Assembly (NCBI GenBank): GCA_039810005.1
Contig: JBDHWD010000003.1
Span: 1 to 64,000, forward strand
Length of the DNA stretch: 64,000 nt
Reading direction: 5' to 3'
From: JAMLIA01 sp039810005
GTDB taxonomy: Bacteria; Chloroflexota; Chloroflexia; Thermomicrobiales; CFX8
Below, piece after piece: positions 40,759 through 48,738 of this stretch (position 1 is its first letter; each line of letters begins with the position of its first letter). Under the pieces are notes generated by a model, which saw only the letters and a list, made by a program, of their open reading frames with translations, did not search any database and was not told where the DNA came from. The position numbers and the translations under genes were made by a program.

Positions 40759-42192
40759 CTATTGTGCCCAGAATTCTTCGACGATACCGCGGTCGGCCAG
40801 CGCCTGCCGCAGTTGCAGCAGGGCGGTGTAGGTCAGCAGCATGAAGACGTCGCTCCCCTCAGGGGTGGAATCGATGACCTCGTCCAGCACCTCGCCAAGC
40901 GGCCGTCCGCAAGTCGCGTCGTTGATGCGCTCCGCTGCGACACCGGCGTACTTCAGGCGCACGGCCAGATCGTGCCCGCGCAGGCCGGCGGCGATGAATC
41001 GCGCAGCAACGTGCTGCGGTTCGGCCAGCACCTCGAAATCGACATCCCAAAGCCAGGACACGTCGCGGCCATCGGCGTCAAGGTCGTTGATCGCGATAAC
41101 GAGCGGCATCGCGAGTGGCTCGCCAGTGATCATTCGCAGGATCTCGTTGAAGCCGACCGGGTTCTTCGACAGCGCCAACGTCAGCGATCGGCCGCGGTAG
41201 GTCACGCGCTCCAGCCGCCCGAAGGCAGCCTCGAACGATGCCAGCGCGCGCCGGATTGGCGCAATCTCCAGACCGAGCACGCGTGCTGCGGCCGTTGCGG
41301 CCAGCGCATTGTAGGCGTTGTACAGACCGGGCAGTGCCACATCGATGTCAAGCGCCGTCGTCGGCTCTGCGCCGCGCCGATCCTCGATGTCCATCGTCAG
41401 ACCGCGCATACCGTCGAGACGGATCGACGCGGCCGCGATCTGCAGCTCCGGTCGCGCTGCCCCACACACCGAGCAGTACCACTCGCCGAGATGCGAAAGG
41501 AAGAGCGCACGATATTGCAGTGGCGACTCGCAGTTGCGACAGGCCGCAGCGTCAGACGCATGCGGCAACGCCGAAAGCGTTCCTGGCGCCTCGGTCAGCC
41601 CGAACGTCACCACCGTTGCAGGCGATTCGGCGGCCAGCGCCGCGAGTGTCGGGTCGTCGGCGTTGACGACGAGCGTCGTCGATGAGTCGAGCGTACGCAG
41701 CGCTTCGCGCCAGCGCGACGCGATTGTCTCCAGCTCGCCATAGCGATCGAGCTGGTCGCGGAACAGGTTCAGCAGGACGACAACGCGCGGACTCGTGCGC
41801 CGCAGAATCTCCGGCAGAGCGTTCTCGTCGCTCTCAATCACGCCGATCTCCGGGCCGCTCTTGCCGAGCGTCGGCATCTGTTCGGCGAGCGCGGCCGATA
41901 TACCACGCACCAGATTCGAGCCGGAGCGATTGTGCGCCACGCGGTGTCCGGATTCGGCGAGCATCCCGGCCAGCATGCGGCTGGTCGTCGTCTTGCCGTT
42001 TGTGCCGGCTACGACGACCGCGCCAAGCGGCAGGCGCTGGGCCAGCTTGTCGAGCATCCGCGGATCGAGATAGCCCGCGACAAGGCCCGGTAATGCGGTG
42101 CCGCCCCCACGACCGAGCCGCCGGATGCCAGTCGTCAACGCCTTGCTCGTCGTGACTGCCAGCAGCAGCCGTGGATCGATCGTGCGTGTCAT
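40759..42192 (-). CDS. murT: lipid II isoglutaminyl synthase, Mur-ligase subunit
   Basis: A 477-aa Mur ligase family protein. The ATP-binding loop G-T-N-G-K-T-T-T is at about 63-70, followed by the N-R-S-G-S-N block and the D-E-N-A-L-P-E region. The MurT-specific Cys4 zinc ribbon (C-R-N-C, later W-Y-C-S-V-C) sits at about 205-232. The C-terminal DUF1727 domain contains K-N-P-V-G-F-N-E, D-G-R-D-V-S-W-L-W-D-V-D-F-E and R-L-K-Y-A-G. MurT activates D-Glu of the stem peptide as an acyl phosphate for amidation. Its ATG overlaps the stop of mreC (ATGA), so synthesis is coupled to the shape-determining genes. Confidence 0.95.
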   Translation of the reverse strand: MTRTIDPRLLLAVTTSKALTTGIRRLGRGGGTALPGLVAGYLDPRMLDKLAQRLPLGAVVVAGTNGKTTTSRMLAGMLAESGHRVAHNRSGSNLVRGISAALAEQMPTLGKSGPEIGVIESDENALPEILRRTSPRVVVLLNLFRDQLDRYGELETIASRWREALRTLDSSTTLVVNADDPTLAALAAESPATVVTFGLTEAPGTLSALPHASDAAACRNCESPLQYRALFLSHLGEWYCSVCGAARPELQIAAASIRLDGMRGLTMDIEDRRGAEPTTALDIDVALPGLYNAYNALAATAAARVLGLEIAPIRRALASFEAAFGRLERVTYRGRSLTLALSKNPVGFNEILRMITGEPLAMPLVIAINDLDADGRDVSWLWDVDFEVLAEPQHVAARFIAAGLRGHDLAVRLKYAGVAAERINDATCGRPLGEVLDEVIDSTPEGSDVFMLLTYTALLQLRQALADRGIVEEFWAQ

Positions 42193-43034
42193 GGGCTGGG
42201 TGTCGCCTGTTCCTGTGGTTGGCCGGGTGTGGTGCCGGTAATGACTGTTACCGATTCAAGGTTATCGAAGTTGACCAGCGGGAGGATCTCAACGACCGTC
42301 TCGTTCTTCGCCTGATCCTTTTTGATCTCCATCACCTTCCCGACGACGAGCCCTTCCGGAATTCCGGCCGACTTGCCGGAGGTGACAACGACCTCGCGGT
42401 CGTCAATGTTGACATCGTAGGGAATGTGACGCATTTCGACACGCCCGCCCTCCTGCCAGAGGCCATAGACGATGCCTTCGGCACGCGCCATCTGCAGTCG
42501 GCCGCCCGTCTGGAAGCCGGAGTCGATAATGAGCAGCACCTTGGCGCGATGTGCCTCGACCTCGGTGATCTGACCAACCAGGAAGTTCGGGCTGACGACA
42601 GCCATGCCGAGCTGCAGCCCATCATCCGAGCCACGATTGATGATGACGAATTTCTCGCGGCTCTCCGGGTCGCGACTGATGACCTCGGCGGTGACGTACG
42701 TGAGGTCCGGACGAGATTCCTGGAAGTTGAGCTGCTGACGCAGGTTCTCGACCTCGCTGGACAGCTCCTTGAGCTTGGCATTTTCAGCCAGCAATGCATC
42801 GCGTTCGGCCGTCACCTCATCGAGCTGCTGGCGCAGCGATGGGTCGCCGCCTGGCTTATCGCTGCCAATCCCCATGCCGAGCGATGTCAGCGCGCTGCTC
42901 ACAGGCGAGACAACGGCATCAGCGACGCGCTTGGGCGCATTGAGCCAGCCGCGCGTGTCGGCGAACATCAGGAGTAGCGCAGCGACAACAACCGCAGCGA
43001 TGACCGCCAGGTTGCGTCGTGCTGTGGCCGACAT
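42189..43034 (-). CDS. mreC: rod shape-determining protein MreC
   Basis: A 281-aa bitopic membrane protein: an N-terminal transmembrane helix (V-I-A-A-V-V-V-A-A-L-L-L-M), a coiled coil at about 75-110 (V-T-A-E-R-D-A-L-L-A-E-N-A-K-L-K-E-L) and two beta domains with V-I-S-R-D-P and V-V-T-S-G-K-S-A-G-I-P-E-G, all standard for MreC. It bridges cytosolic MreB to the wall elongation machinery. A GTG 9 nt earlier is an alternative start. mreB lies directly upstream; mreD is absent and its place is taken by murT. Confidence 0.95.
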   Translation of the reverse strand: MSATARRNLAVIAAVVVAALLLMFADTRGWLNAPKRVADAVVSPVSSALTSLGMGIGSDKPGGDPSLRQQLDEVTAERDALLAENAKLKELSSEVENLRQQLNFQESRPDLTYVTAEVISRDPESREKFVIINRGSDDGLQLGMAVVSPNFLVGQITEVEAHRAKVLLIIDSGFQTGGRLQMARAEGIVYGLWQEGGRVEMRHIPYDVNIDDREVVVTSGKSAGIPEGLVVGKVMEIKKDQAKNETVVEILPLVNFDNLESVTVITGTTPGQPQEQATPSP

Positions 43035-43049
43035 GGAAAACACCCGAAC

Positions 43050-44108
43050 TCAGACCCCGCGTCGGAGTTCCTGGCCGCTGGCAAGCGCCCTGGAATACAG
43101 ATGCAACGCCTCAGCAACGCGACCGGTGCCGCGCGCCACGCAGGTCAATGGGTCTTCGGCGCGACGCACCGGCATACGCAGCTCGGATTGCAAGCGCCGA
43201 TCGAGCCCCAGCAGCAGCGCGCCACCACCACCGAGGATGATGCCCTGCTCCATGATATCGGCAACGAGCTCGGGCGGCGTCTCTTCAACACACGTCTTCA
43301 CCGTATCGACGATCATGTTGACCGGACCGCTGATGGCATCGCGGATCTCAACGCTGGAGACCTCGACCGATTTCGGCAGGCCGGTCAGCAGGTCGCGACC
43401 GCGCAGCGTCACGCGGCGCTCTTCCTCCAGCGGATAGGCCGAGCCGGCTGCGATCTTCGCGTTCTCCGCCGTCCGCTCCCCGATAACCAGGTTATGGTCG
43501 CGGCGGGCGTACTGGATGATCGCTTCGTCGATCTCGTCCCCGGCGACGCGGAGCGAATGATTGACGACGATGCCGCCGAGCGAGACGACGGCCACCTCGG
43601 TCGTGCCGCCGCCGATATCCACGATCATGCTGCCGACCGGCTCGTTGATCGGCAACCCTGCTCCGATCGCTGCCGCCATTGGCTCCTCGATCGTGTACGC
43701 CTCGCGCGCACCGGCCGAGAGTGCCGCGTCCTTCGCTGCGCGCTTCTCAACTTCGGTGACGCCGGATGGGATGCCGATCACAACCCGCGGGTGCGGGGCC
43801 ATGATGCGCTGAACGTGAACCTTCTCGATGAAGTAATGCAACATCAGCTCGACCGTGTCGAAGTCGGCGATGACGCCATCCTTCAACGGACGCACGGCGA
43901 CGATCGCCTCAGGCGTCTTGCCGACCATCGCCTTCGCTTCAACGCCAACGGCGAGCGCGCGCTTCGATTTGGTATCGACAGCGACGACCGAGGGCTCGGA
44001 GATGACAATCCCCTTCCCGCGGACATACACAAGCGTATTTGCGGTCCCGAGGTCGATCCCCAGATCCCGACTGAAGAGGCCAAAGAAATAGTTCAGGGGC
44101 CGGATCAT
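43050..44108 (-). CDS. mreB: rod shape-determining protein MreB
   Basis: A 352-aa bacterial actin. Phosphate 1 motif D-L-G-I-D-L-G-T-A-N-T is near 15-25, then K-D-G-V-I-A-D-F, phosphate 2 in I-V-D-I-G-G-G-T-T-E, and the adenosine motif G-I-I-L-G-G-G-G-A-L-L. Length and motifs are normal. It polymerises along the membrane to guide wall synthesis, so this is a rod-shaped or at least elongating cell. The ATG is preceded by GAGG at 10 nt. A terminator for the upstream gene at 44157-44180 implies that mreB has its own promoter in the last 50 nt before it. Confidence 0.96.
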   Translation of the reverse strand: MIRPLNYFFGLFSRDLGIDLGTANTLVYVRGKGIVISEPSVVAVDTKSKRALAVGVEAKAMVGKTPEAIVAVRPLKDGVIADFDTVELMLHYFIEKVHVQRIMAPHPRVVIGIPSGVTEVEKRAAKDAALSAGAREAYTIEEPMAAAIGAGLPINEPVGSMIVDIGGGTTEVAVVSLGGIVVNHSLRVAGDEIDEAIIQYARRDHNLVIGERTAENAKIAAGSAYPLEEERRVTLRGRDLLTGLPKSVEVSSVEIRDAISGPVNMIVDTVKTCVEETPPELVADIMEQGIILGGGGALLLGLDRRLQSELRMPVRRAEDPLTCVARGTGRVAEALHLYSRALASGQELRRGV

Positions 44109-44156
44109 CGTGCGGAAACCTCAGAATGAGCGCCGTATGAAGGCAAGGTCGGCATC

Positions 44157-44180
44157 AAAAAATCCGCGTCAGATCGCGGA
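44157..44180 (-). terminator. rho-independent terminator after the M23 gene
   Basis: Read on the minus strand: TCCGCG-ATCTGA-CGCGGA followed by TTTTTT. It is a perfect 6-bp stem with a six-T run, between the M23 endopeptidase gene (stop at 44311) and mreB (start 44108). It could also act as an attenuator for read-through into mreB. Confidence 0.8.
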
Positions 44181-44251
44181 AAACAGGTACCGTCCATATG
44201 GAAGGCACCGCAGAAGTCTATCACGCGATATTCAGGCGACACGCGGGAATC

Positions 44252-44290
44252 GGCACGAGCGAGACGGCTGTTGCCGATCCCGCTCGTGCC
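44252..44290 (-). terminator. 10-bp hairpin just after the M23 gene
   Basis: GGCACGAGCG (44252-44261) pairs with CGCTCGTGCC (44281-44290). The 19-nt loop has an inner GGC/GCC pair. It begins 20 nt after the M23 gene stop on the minus strand. No T-run, so it may protect the 3' end or assist the stronger terminator at 44157. Confidence 0.5.
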
Positions 44291-44310
44291 CCCTCCCAGA
44301 TACCCCGGCG

Positions 44311-46005
44311 TTATGGCAGATATTGAAGCGGGTTCTCGTAAATGCTGTTGTGCAGCACGACGAAGTGGAGATGCGGGCCGGTCGACTTGCCGGTTGAGCC
44401 CATGCTCCCGAGCCACTGGCCCTGGCTGACTCGATCGCCAGCCTTGACCGCCGGCGGCTCGACCATGTGGCCGTACCAGGTCACGTAACCGTTCTCGTGG
44501 TCAATCGCCACCGCGTAACCCAGCCCGAACTCGTTCCAGCCGGAGAAGGTCACCACTCCACCGTCGGCGGCGACGATCGGCGTCCAGGCGACGTTGGCGA
44601 TGTCGAGGCCATTGTGTCCGCCGCCAAACTGGGTGGTGATGGTTCCATTGGCCGGCCACACGAACGTCCCCGTCGCCTCGCCCGAGCCGCTGGCCTCGGC
44701 AGTGCCCGCGAACGGATCCTCGGCAGGGCCAGCCTCGACGCCACCCTTGCCGCCGGCAGCGTTGGAAAGATCGACCGTCGGGATCAGAATCTGCTGTCCC
44801 GGCTGAAGCGCCTGTCCGGCCGACAGGTTGTTGAACGGGAAGTTGATGATCACGTCCGGCGCGACATTGTAGGCCGCGGCGATTGTCTCAACGCTCTCGC
44901 CCGGCTGAACCGTGTAAAGAATGCCGTCGGCCGGTGGGATCACAAGCACCTGGTCCGGGTAGATCAGGTAGTCATCCGGCAGATCGTTCGCGACCGCGAT
45001 CGTGACAGGATTCAGTCCGTAAAAGCTTGCGATCTTCCAGAGATCGTCGCCCTGTGCGACGGTGTAGTGCGCGATCGTCGGGCGGCTCACCGGCCGAGCG
45101 TTGTAGATCGTGATGGTCGCGCCGGGCCGCAGGTCGGCGTCGGACGTCACGCCGTTCTGGATGACGCCGGTGATGGCTGTCGGATCGACGCCGAACTGAG
45201 CCGCGACCGACTCCAGGGTGTCGCCATCCTGAACCGTGTAGGTGACGCCATCGACGACTGGCACCTCAACGGTCGTGCCGCCTTCGAGCGGCGCAGTCGG
45301 ATCGTCGATGTCCGGGTTCGCCCAGACAAGCGTCGAAACACTCAGGCCCCACGTCTGTGCGACATCGGCGAGCGATTCACCATCGCTAACCGTCTGCGAG
45401 ACGACCGGCGCCTGCGTGCCGTTGGAACCAGTTGACGTCGTGCCGGTCTCACTCCCGGCGACTTCGCCTTCGCCGGCGGTGGCGGTCGTTTCGGACGTTG
45501 AGCCACTGTTCGCCTCGCCGGTCGATCCAGCGATCGCGGAGCCACCGGTCGGGCTAGCTGCAGCGCCTCCCGCGCCCGGCCGCTGCGTCGCTGAGCCGTT
45601 GGTCTCGTTGGTTGCGATGGCTGAGATGCCGGCCGTGCCGGTGGCCGCCGGGTTCTCTCCATCGCCGCCGAGCAGCTGCCAGGCAGCAAACGCCGTCACT
45701 GCTACCAGCAGAAGTGCGACCGGCGCAAGCTTCATCCAGTTCGGCGTGGTGGAGAACACCTCTTCGAGGGTCGCACCCGGTCGTGCTTCGTCAGCGGCAA
45801 GCGCCGCGACCGCCGCCCGCTCTGCGCCGCCAGGAAATGGCAGCGGGAAGTCGCGTGACTCCGGCGACCACTCGAACTGCGGGATGAACGGCGTCAATGT
45901 CGTCGCGCCGGCCAAGCCACTCGAACGTGGTCGGCCAGTCCCGCTATTCGGATCTCGCGATCCCCAGTCTCGTAGATCCACTCGACCACTCCATCCCCAG
46001 AGCAT
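44311..46005 (-). CDS. membrane-anchored M23 endopeptidase with four LysM repeats
   Basis: A 564-aa wall hydrolase. A cytosolic N-terminus of about 90 residues is followed by a transmembrane segment (L-A-P-V-A-L-L-L-V-A-V-T-A-F-A-A-W), a long Ser/Thr/Gly/Ala-rich linker and four LysM repeats (starting T-V-S-D-G-E-S-L, Y-T-V-Q-D-G-D-T-L, Y-T-V-A-Q-G-D-D-L and Y-T-V-Q-P-G-E-S-V). The C-terminal M23 domain has G-H-N-G-L-D-I-A and H-L-H-F-V, the zinc/catalytic residues, so it looks active. It probably cleaves peptidoglycan cross-bridges near sites of growth, consistent with the neighbouring mre operon. The start is unclear: ATG at 46005 overlaps the stop of a 25-codon frame (TGATG). Confidence 0.9.
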   Translation of the reverse strand: MLWGWSGRVDLRDWGSRDPNSGTGRPRSSGLAGATTLTPFIPQFEWSPESRDFPLPFPGGAERAAVAALAADEARPGATLEEVFSTTPNWMKLAPVALLLVAVTAFAAWQLLGGDGENPAATGTAGISAIATNETNGSATQRPGAGGAAASPTGGSAIAGSTGEANSGSTSETTATAGEGEVAGSETGTTSTGSNGTQAPVVSQTVSDGESLADVAQTWGLSVSTLVWANPDIDDPTAPLEGGTTVEVPVVDGVTYTVQDGDTLESVAAQFGVDPTAITGVIQNGVTSDADLRPGATITIYNARPVSRPTIAHYTVAQGDDLWKIASFYGLNPVTIAVANDLPDDYLIYPDQVLVIPPADGILYTVQPGESVETIAAAYNVAPDVIINFPFNNLSAGQALQPGQQILIPTVDLSNAAGGKGGVEAGPAEDPFAGTAEASGSGEATGTFVWPANGTITTQFGGGHNGLDIANVAWTPIVAADGGVVTFSGWNEFGLGYAVAIDHENGYVTWYGHMVEPPAVKAGDRVSQGQWLGSMGSTGKSTGPHLHFVVLHNSIYENPLQYLP

Positions 46006-46082
46006 CAACCCGATCTGCTGGCGTTCGGGGCGACGTCTCCGTACGGATCTGCATCAGAATTGGCGTCGTCTTCACGCTCCAT
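46005..46082 (-). CDS. 25-codon upstream frame coupled to the M23 gene
   Basis: ATG at 46082 opens an acidic 25-aa frame (begins M-E-R-E-D-D-A-N-S-D-A-D) that starts about 17 nt after the predicted transcription start. Its stop TGA overlaps the ATG of the M23 gene as TGATG. It may be a translational-coupling leader, or the real N-terminus of the M23 protein interrupted by a one-base error. The strongly acidic start would suit a cytosolic tail. Ribosome-binding site GGTGGGTG is imperfect. Confidence 0.4.
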   Translation of the reverse strand: MEREDDANSDADPYGDVAPNASRSG

Positions 46083-46105
46083 AGGGTGTACGGACACCCA
46101 CCACG

Positions 46106-46134
46106 AGGATAACACCACGCATGCGCATGGTCAA
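46106..46134 (-). promoter_or_regulatory. sigma70-type promoter of the M23 gene
   Basis: On the minus strand TTGACC (46134-46129), a 17-nt spacer and TATCCT (46111-46106). Start of transcription expected near 46099, just ahead of the 25-codon frame. Confidence 0.6.
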
Positions 46135-46309
46135 TTTTTCCACGGTGTCACAGGTCGGGGTGCATCGCGCTCGCAGAATGCTGATGCAGACGGGTCTCGC
46201 GTCGTTAACACGTCGTACAGCACCGACTTCGTGTCACAGTCCTCCCGACGGATACCGTATTCCGCTGATAATACGGTGACTGTCAACACATCCCGCGTCA
46301 GAACTGCAG

Positions 46310-46347
46310 AAAACGGCAAGCGGCGTGCCGGGTCGCACACCGCTTGC
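46310..46347 (-). terminator. rho-independent terminator of the iron binding-protein gene
   Basis: On the minus strand GCAAGCGGTGTG pairs with CACGCCGCTTGC (11 of 12 pairs; arms 46336-46347 and 46316-46327), loop of 8 nt, then CGTTTTC. It begins 39 nt after the stop of the binding-protein gene. Confidence 0.75.
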
Positions 46348-46385
46348 GGAGTTCCGAGAATCAATGTCTGTCCGGCCGCCGAGGG

Positions 46386-48488
46386 CTAGACGAGGTTCGC
46401 GTCAGCATCACGGATGATGCCGGCCAGCTCCTTAAGCGTCGGGGCGAGCTGCACGTAACTGTATGGCGCCCCGGCATACCACGGGCCAATCTGACCTGCG
46501 ACAACCGCCGGCAGCGATGTCCACGTCCCGATCGATTTCAGCGTATCCAGCTGATCGATGACCCGGGCATCAACGAGGATCAGGTCGGCAGGATATCTGT
46601 TTGCCTGCTCCCAGCTCAGGATCTCCCAGAAGTCGTCGGTCTCCGGCTTGACCAGGTCCAGCCCGAGCTCACGCCAGTACCACAGGTCAATCATGTAATC
46701 CGGCGAGGCGACGTAAATCTCCTCGGGCGTGGGTGACACGACGATCACCTTGAGCCCGGGGTTCGAGGCAATAGCGTCCTTCAGCTCAGCCTCGGCGCTG
46801 TCGAACTCGGCCTTGATGGCAACCTGCTCCGACGAGTTGAGATCGACGCCGAGCGATTCGACGAAACCCTCGAAACGCTCGATCTGCTTCACCACCGAAA
46901 GCCCGTACATCGAGAAGCCGAGCGTCGGCATGATCTCCTCGACCTGCTTCTGCTCATCCTCAGACAGATACCAGAGCGCCTTCCCATCCCAGGTCAGGTC
47001 GACGTAGAGGTCAGGCTTGAGGGCGATCAGCTTCTCCATGTCGAGCGTGCCGTAGTCGCCGACGTATTCGACCGCATCGAAATCGATGGCACCTGCCTGA
47101 AAGTCGGTCGGGCCGTAGACACCCACCGGCTTCACACCGAAGTCCCATAGCACGGCAGCCGACGTCGTCTGCGCAACAATGCGCTTTGGAGCCTCGGGCA
47201 GCGATACGGTGACACCACGGTCGTCGGTGAATGACCAGGCACCGGCCGTCGATCCGCTCGCGCCGGAGCCGGTGTCGAAGCCGACCAGCGTCTCCTCGAT
47301 GTCATTCATGATCAGCTCGGCGGCGCGGTAGCCGATGCCCGCCATCCAGACGTCATCGCTGACCACCATGAAGTGGCCGGCCTTGACGGCATCGAGGCTC
47401 GTCCAGAGCGGGCTCGTCAGCATCTTCTGTGCGAACTCGTCCTGCTCGCCTGCATACGGGCTGACGTAGATGAAGTCCGCCGGTGCTGACGCGCCGATCG
47501 TTTCGAGGCTCTGATTCATGAGCGCGAAATCGTCGACATTCTGCGACTCCGGCCGTGGGAGTCCGAGATCGGTCAGCAGCGTGCCGCTGTAGTTGGCCCG
47601 CTGGTAGTAGCGAAGGTTGTCCGCCAGGACGCGAACGATCGAGACGGTTGGACGCGGGTCAGGCAGCTTGGCATTGAGATCGCGGACGCGCGCCTCGTAC
47701 TTCTCGATGACCTTCGCGCCTTCTTCTTCGCGACCGAGAGCGACGGCGTGGAGCGCGAAGTTCTGCTTCCAGACGACACCAGTACGGACGCCGAATACGG
47801 TTGGCGCGATGGCGGCCAGTGTGTCGTAGATCGCCTCGTGGCGAATGTTGCTGGAGAGGATCAGGTCCGGCTTGAGCGCGGCAATCGCCTCAATATCAGG
47901 TTCGCTCAGCTGTCCAAGATGGGTCGCACCGTTGTATGGCTCCTTGAGATACTCCGGCAGAAACTCGACCTCGTAGGTAAGCGTGCCGACCGGATTCAGG
48001 CCCAGGTTGACAACCGAATCGAACTCGCCGCTATCCAGCACGACAACCCGTTCTGGCCTGGCGGGAATCTCCGTCTCGCCGTTGGCGTGGCGCACGACGC
48101 GCGGGAACACGCCGGGAGCGGCGTCCGTGCCGAAGTCGTCATACTCTGCTGCGGCAGCGGCCTGCGCCACGACACCTTCGGCAGTCGAGACCTTCGCCTC
48201 TGGAACGGGTGGGGCGCCCAGCTCTTCCGGCGGCAGTGGGATCAGACGGAATGTCGTCGCCGTTCCGGCGCTGGTCGGCGACGCGCCGGCCGCTGGAGAC
48301 GCCGTATCGTCGGAGACAGTTGGCTCGGCAGGGGCAGTCGTCGCCGTCGCCGGCGAGCTGGACTCGTCGTCGCCACCGCACGCTGCCAGACCGGCAGCAA
48401 TCAGCAAGCCACCCGGGATTGCCGCCAGCAGCGTACGGCGACTGAATCTCCTTCCGCCCACGAACAAGGCTGTTTCCTTCTCACTCAT
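46386..48488 (-). CDS. lipoprotein with two fused iron-siderophore binding domains
   Basis: A 700-aa exported lipoprotein. The signal region has a twin-arginine motif (F-S-R-R-T-L-L) and a lipobox L-A-A-C with Cys37, then a Ser/Thr/Ala-rich linker. Two class III (FecB/BtuF-like) periplasmic-binding domains follow in tandem: about 130-410 (P-A-R-P-E-R-V-V-V-L, then A-L-K-P-D-L-I-L-S-S) and about 425-700 (E-A-P-K-R-I-V-A-Q, then A-L-K-P-D-L-Y-V-D-L). Each repeats the R-I/V-V start and the helical backbone hallmark K-P-D-L. Normal members have a single domain of about 300 aa, so this is a duplication-fusion. It diverges from the permease/ATPase/FhuF operon. I start at the ATG 42 nt inside the longest frame. 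Confidence 0.9.
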   Translation of the reverse strand: MSEKETALFVGGRRFSRRTLLAAIPGGLLIAAGLAACGGDDESSSPATATTAPAEPTVSDDTASPAAGASPTSAGTATTFRLIPLPPEELGAPPVPEAKVSTAEGVVAQAAAAAEYDDFGTDAAPGVFPRVVRHANGETEIPARPERVVVLDSGEFDSVVNLGLNPVGTLTYEVEFLPEYLKEPYNGATHLGQLSEPDIEAIAALKPDLILSSNIRHEAIYDTLAAIAPTVFGVRTGVVWKQNFALHAVALGREEEGAKVIEKYEARVRDLNAKLPDPRPTVSIVRVLADNLRYYQRANYSGTLLTDLGLPRPESQNVDDFALMNQSLETIGASAPADFIYVSPYAGEQDEFAQKMLTSPLWTSLDAVKAGHFMVVSDDVWMAGIGYRAAELIMNDIEETLVGFDTGSGASGSTAGAWSFTDDRGVTVSLPEAPKRIVAQTTSAAVLWDFGVKPVGVYGPTDFQAGAIDFDAVEYVGDYGTLDMEKLIALKPDLYVDLTWDGKALWYLSEDEQKQVEEIMPTLGFSMYGLSVVKQIERFEGFVESLGVDLNSSEQVAIKAEFDSAEAELKDAIASNPGLKVIVVSPTPEEIYVASPDYMIDLWYWRELGLDLVKPETDDFWEILSWEQANRYPADLILVDARVIDQLDTLKSIGTWTSLPAVVAGQIGPWYAGAPYSYVQLAPTLKELAGIIRDADANLV

Positions 48489-48560
48489 CCGGTTCTCAAC
48501 ATCCCTCTCGTTGCCACGCCCGGCGGGCACGGTTCTGCACGACCGAATTTATACCCGAGT

Positions 48561-48590
48561 AATATAGTCTGAATTAACGGGATTTACCAA
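48561..48590 (-). promoter_or_regulatory. promoter of the binding-protein gene
   Basis: On the minus strand TTGGTA (48590-48585), an 18-nt spacer and TATATT (48566-48561), in an AT-rich island. A second TATAAA lies about 13 nt further downstream. No classical Fur or DtxR box could be recognised. Confidence 0.5.
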
Positions 48591-48631
48591 GGCAGGTCGC
48601 GACAGCCCTGAAGAAGCGTCGTCCGAACACG

Positions 48632-48661
48632 TTGCGCTGCGCCGCGCGTTCGGCATATCAT
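48632..48661 (+). promoter_or_regulatory. candidate promoter of the permease operon
   Basis: TTGCGC (48632-48637), 18-nt spacer, TATCAT (48656-48661). Moderate match, about 70 nt before the permease start. Confidence 0.35.
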
Positions 48662-48738
48662 AGCCGAGTAGCGCACTCGGGATTGGGCATCAGTCCGGGG
48701 AGACGACCCTGGAGCAGCTAGCGGGGGCCGGGAAGCGG

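Larger units (their letters stand above)
46083..46385. other. intergenic region between M23 and iron-uptake genes
   Basis: It contains the M23 promoter (46106-46134), an unexplained perfect 8-bp inverted repeat ACCGTATT-ccgctgat-AATACGGT (46254-46277) and the terminator of the binding-protein gene (46310-46347). No gene seen. Confidence 0.6.

Noticed and set aside
48489..48738. Fur or DtxR box between the divergent iron-uptake genes
   Set aside because: The AT-rich patch contains promoter elements but no recognisable 19-bp palindrome of either type. Iron control is likely but not visible.
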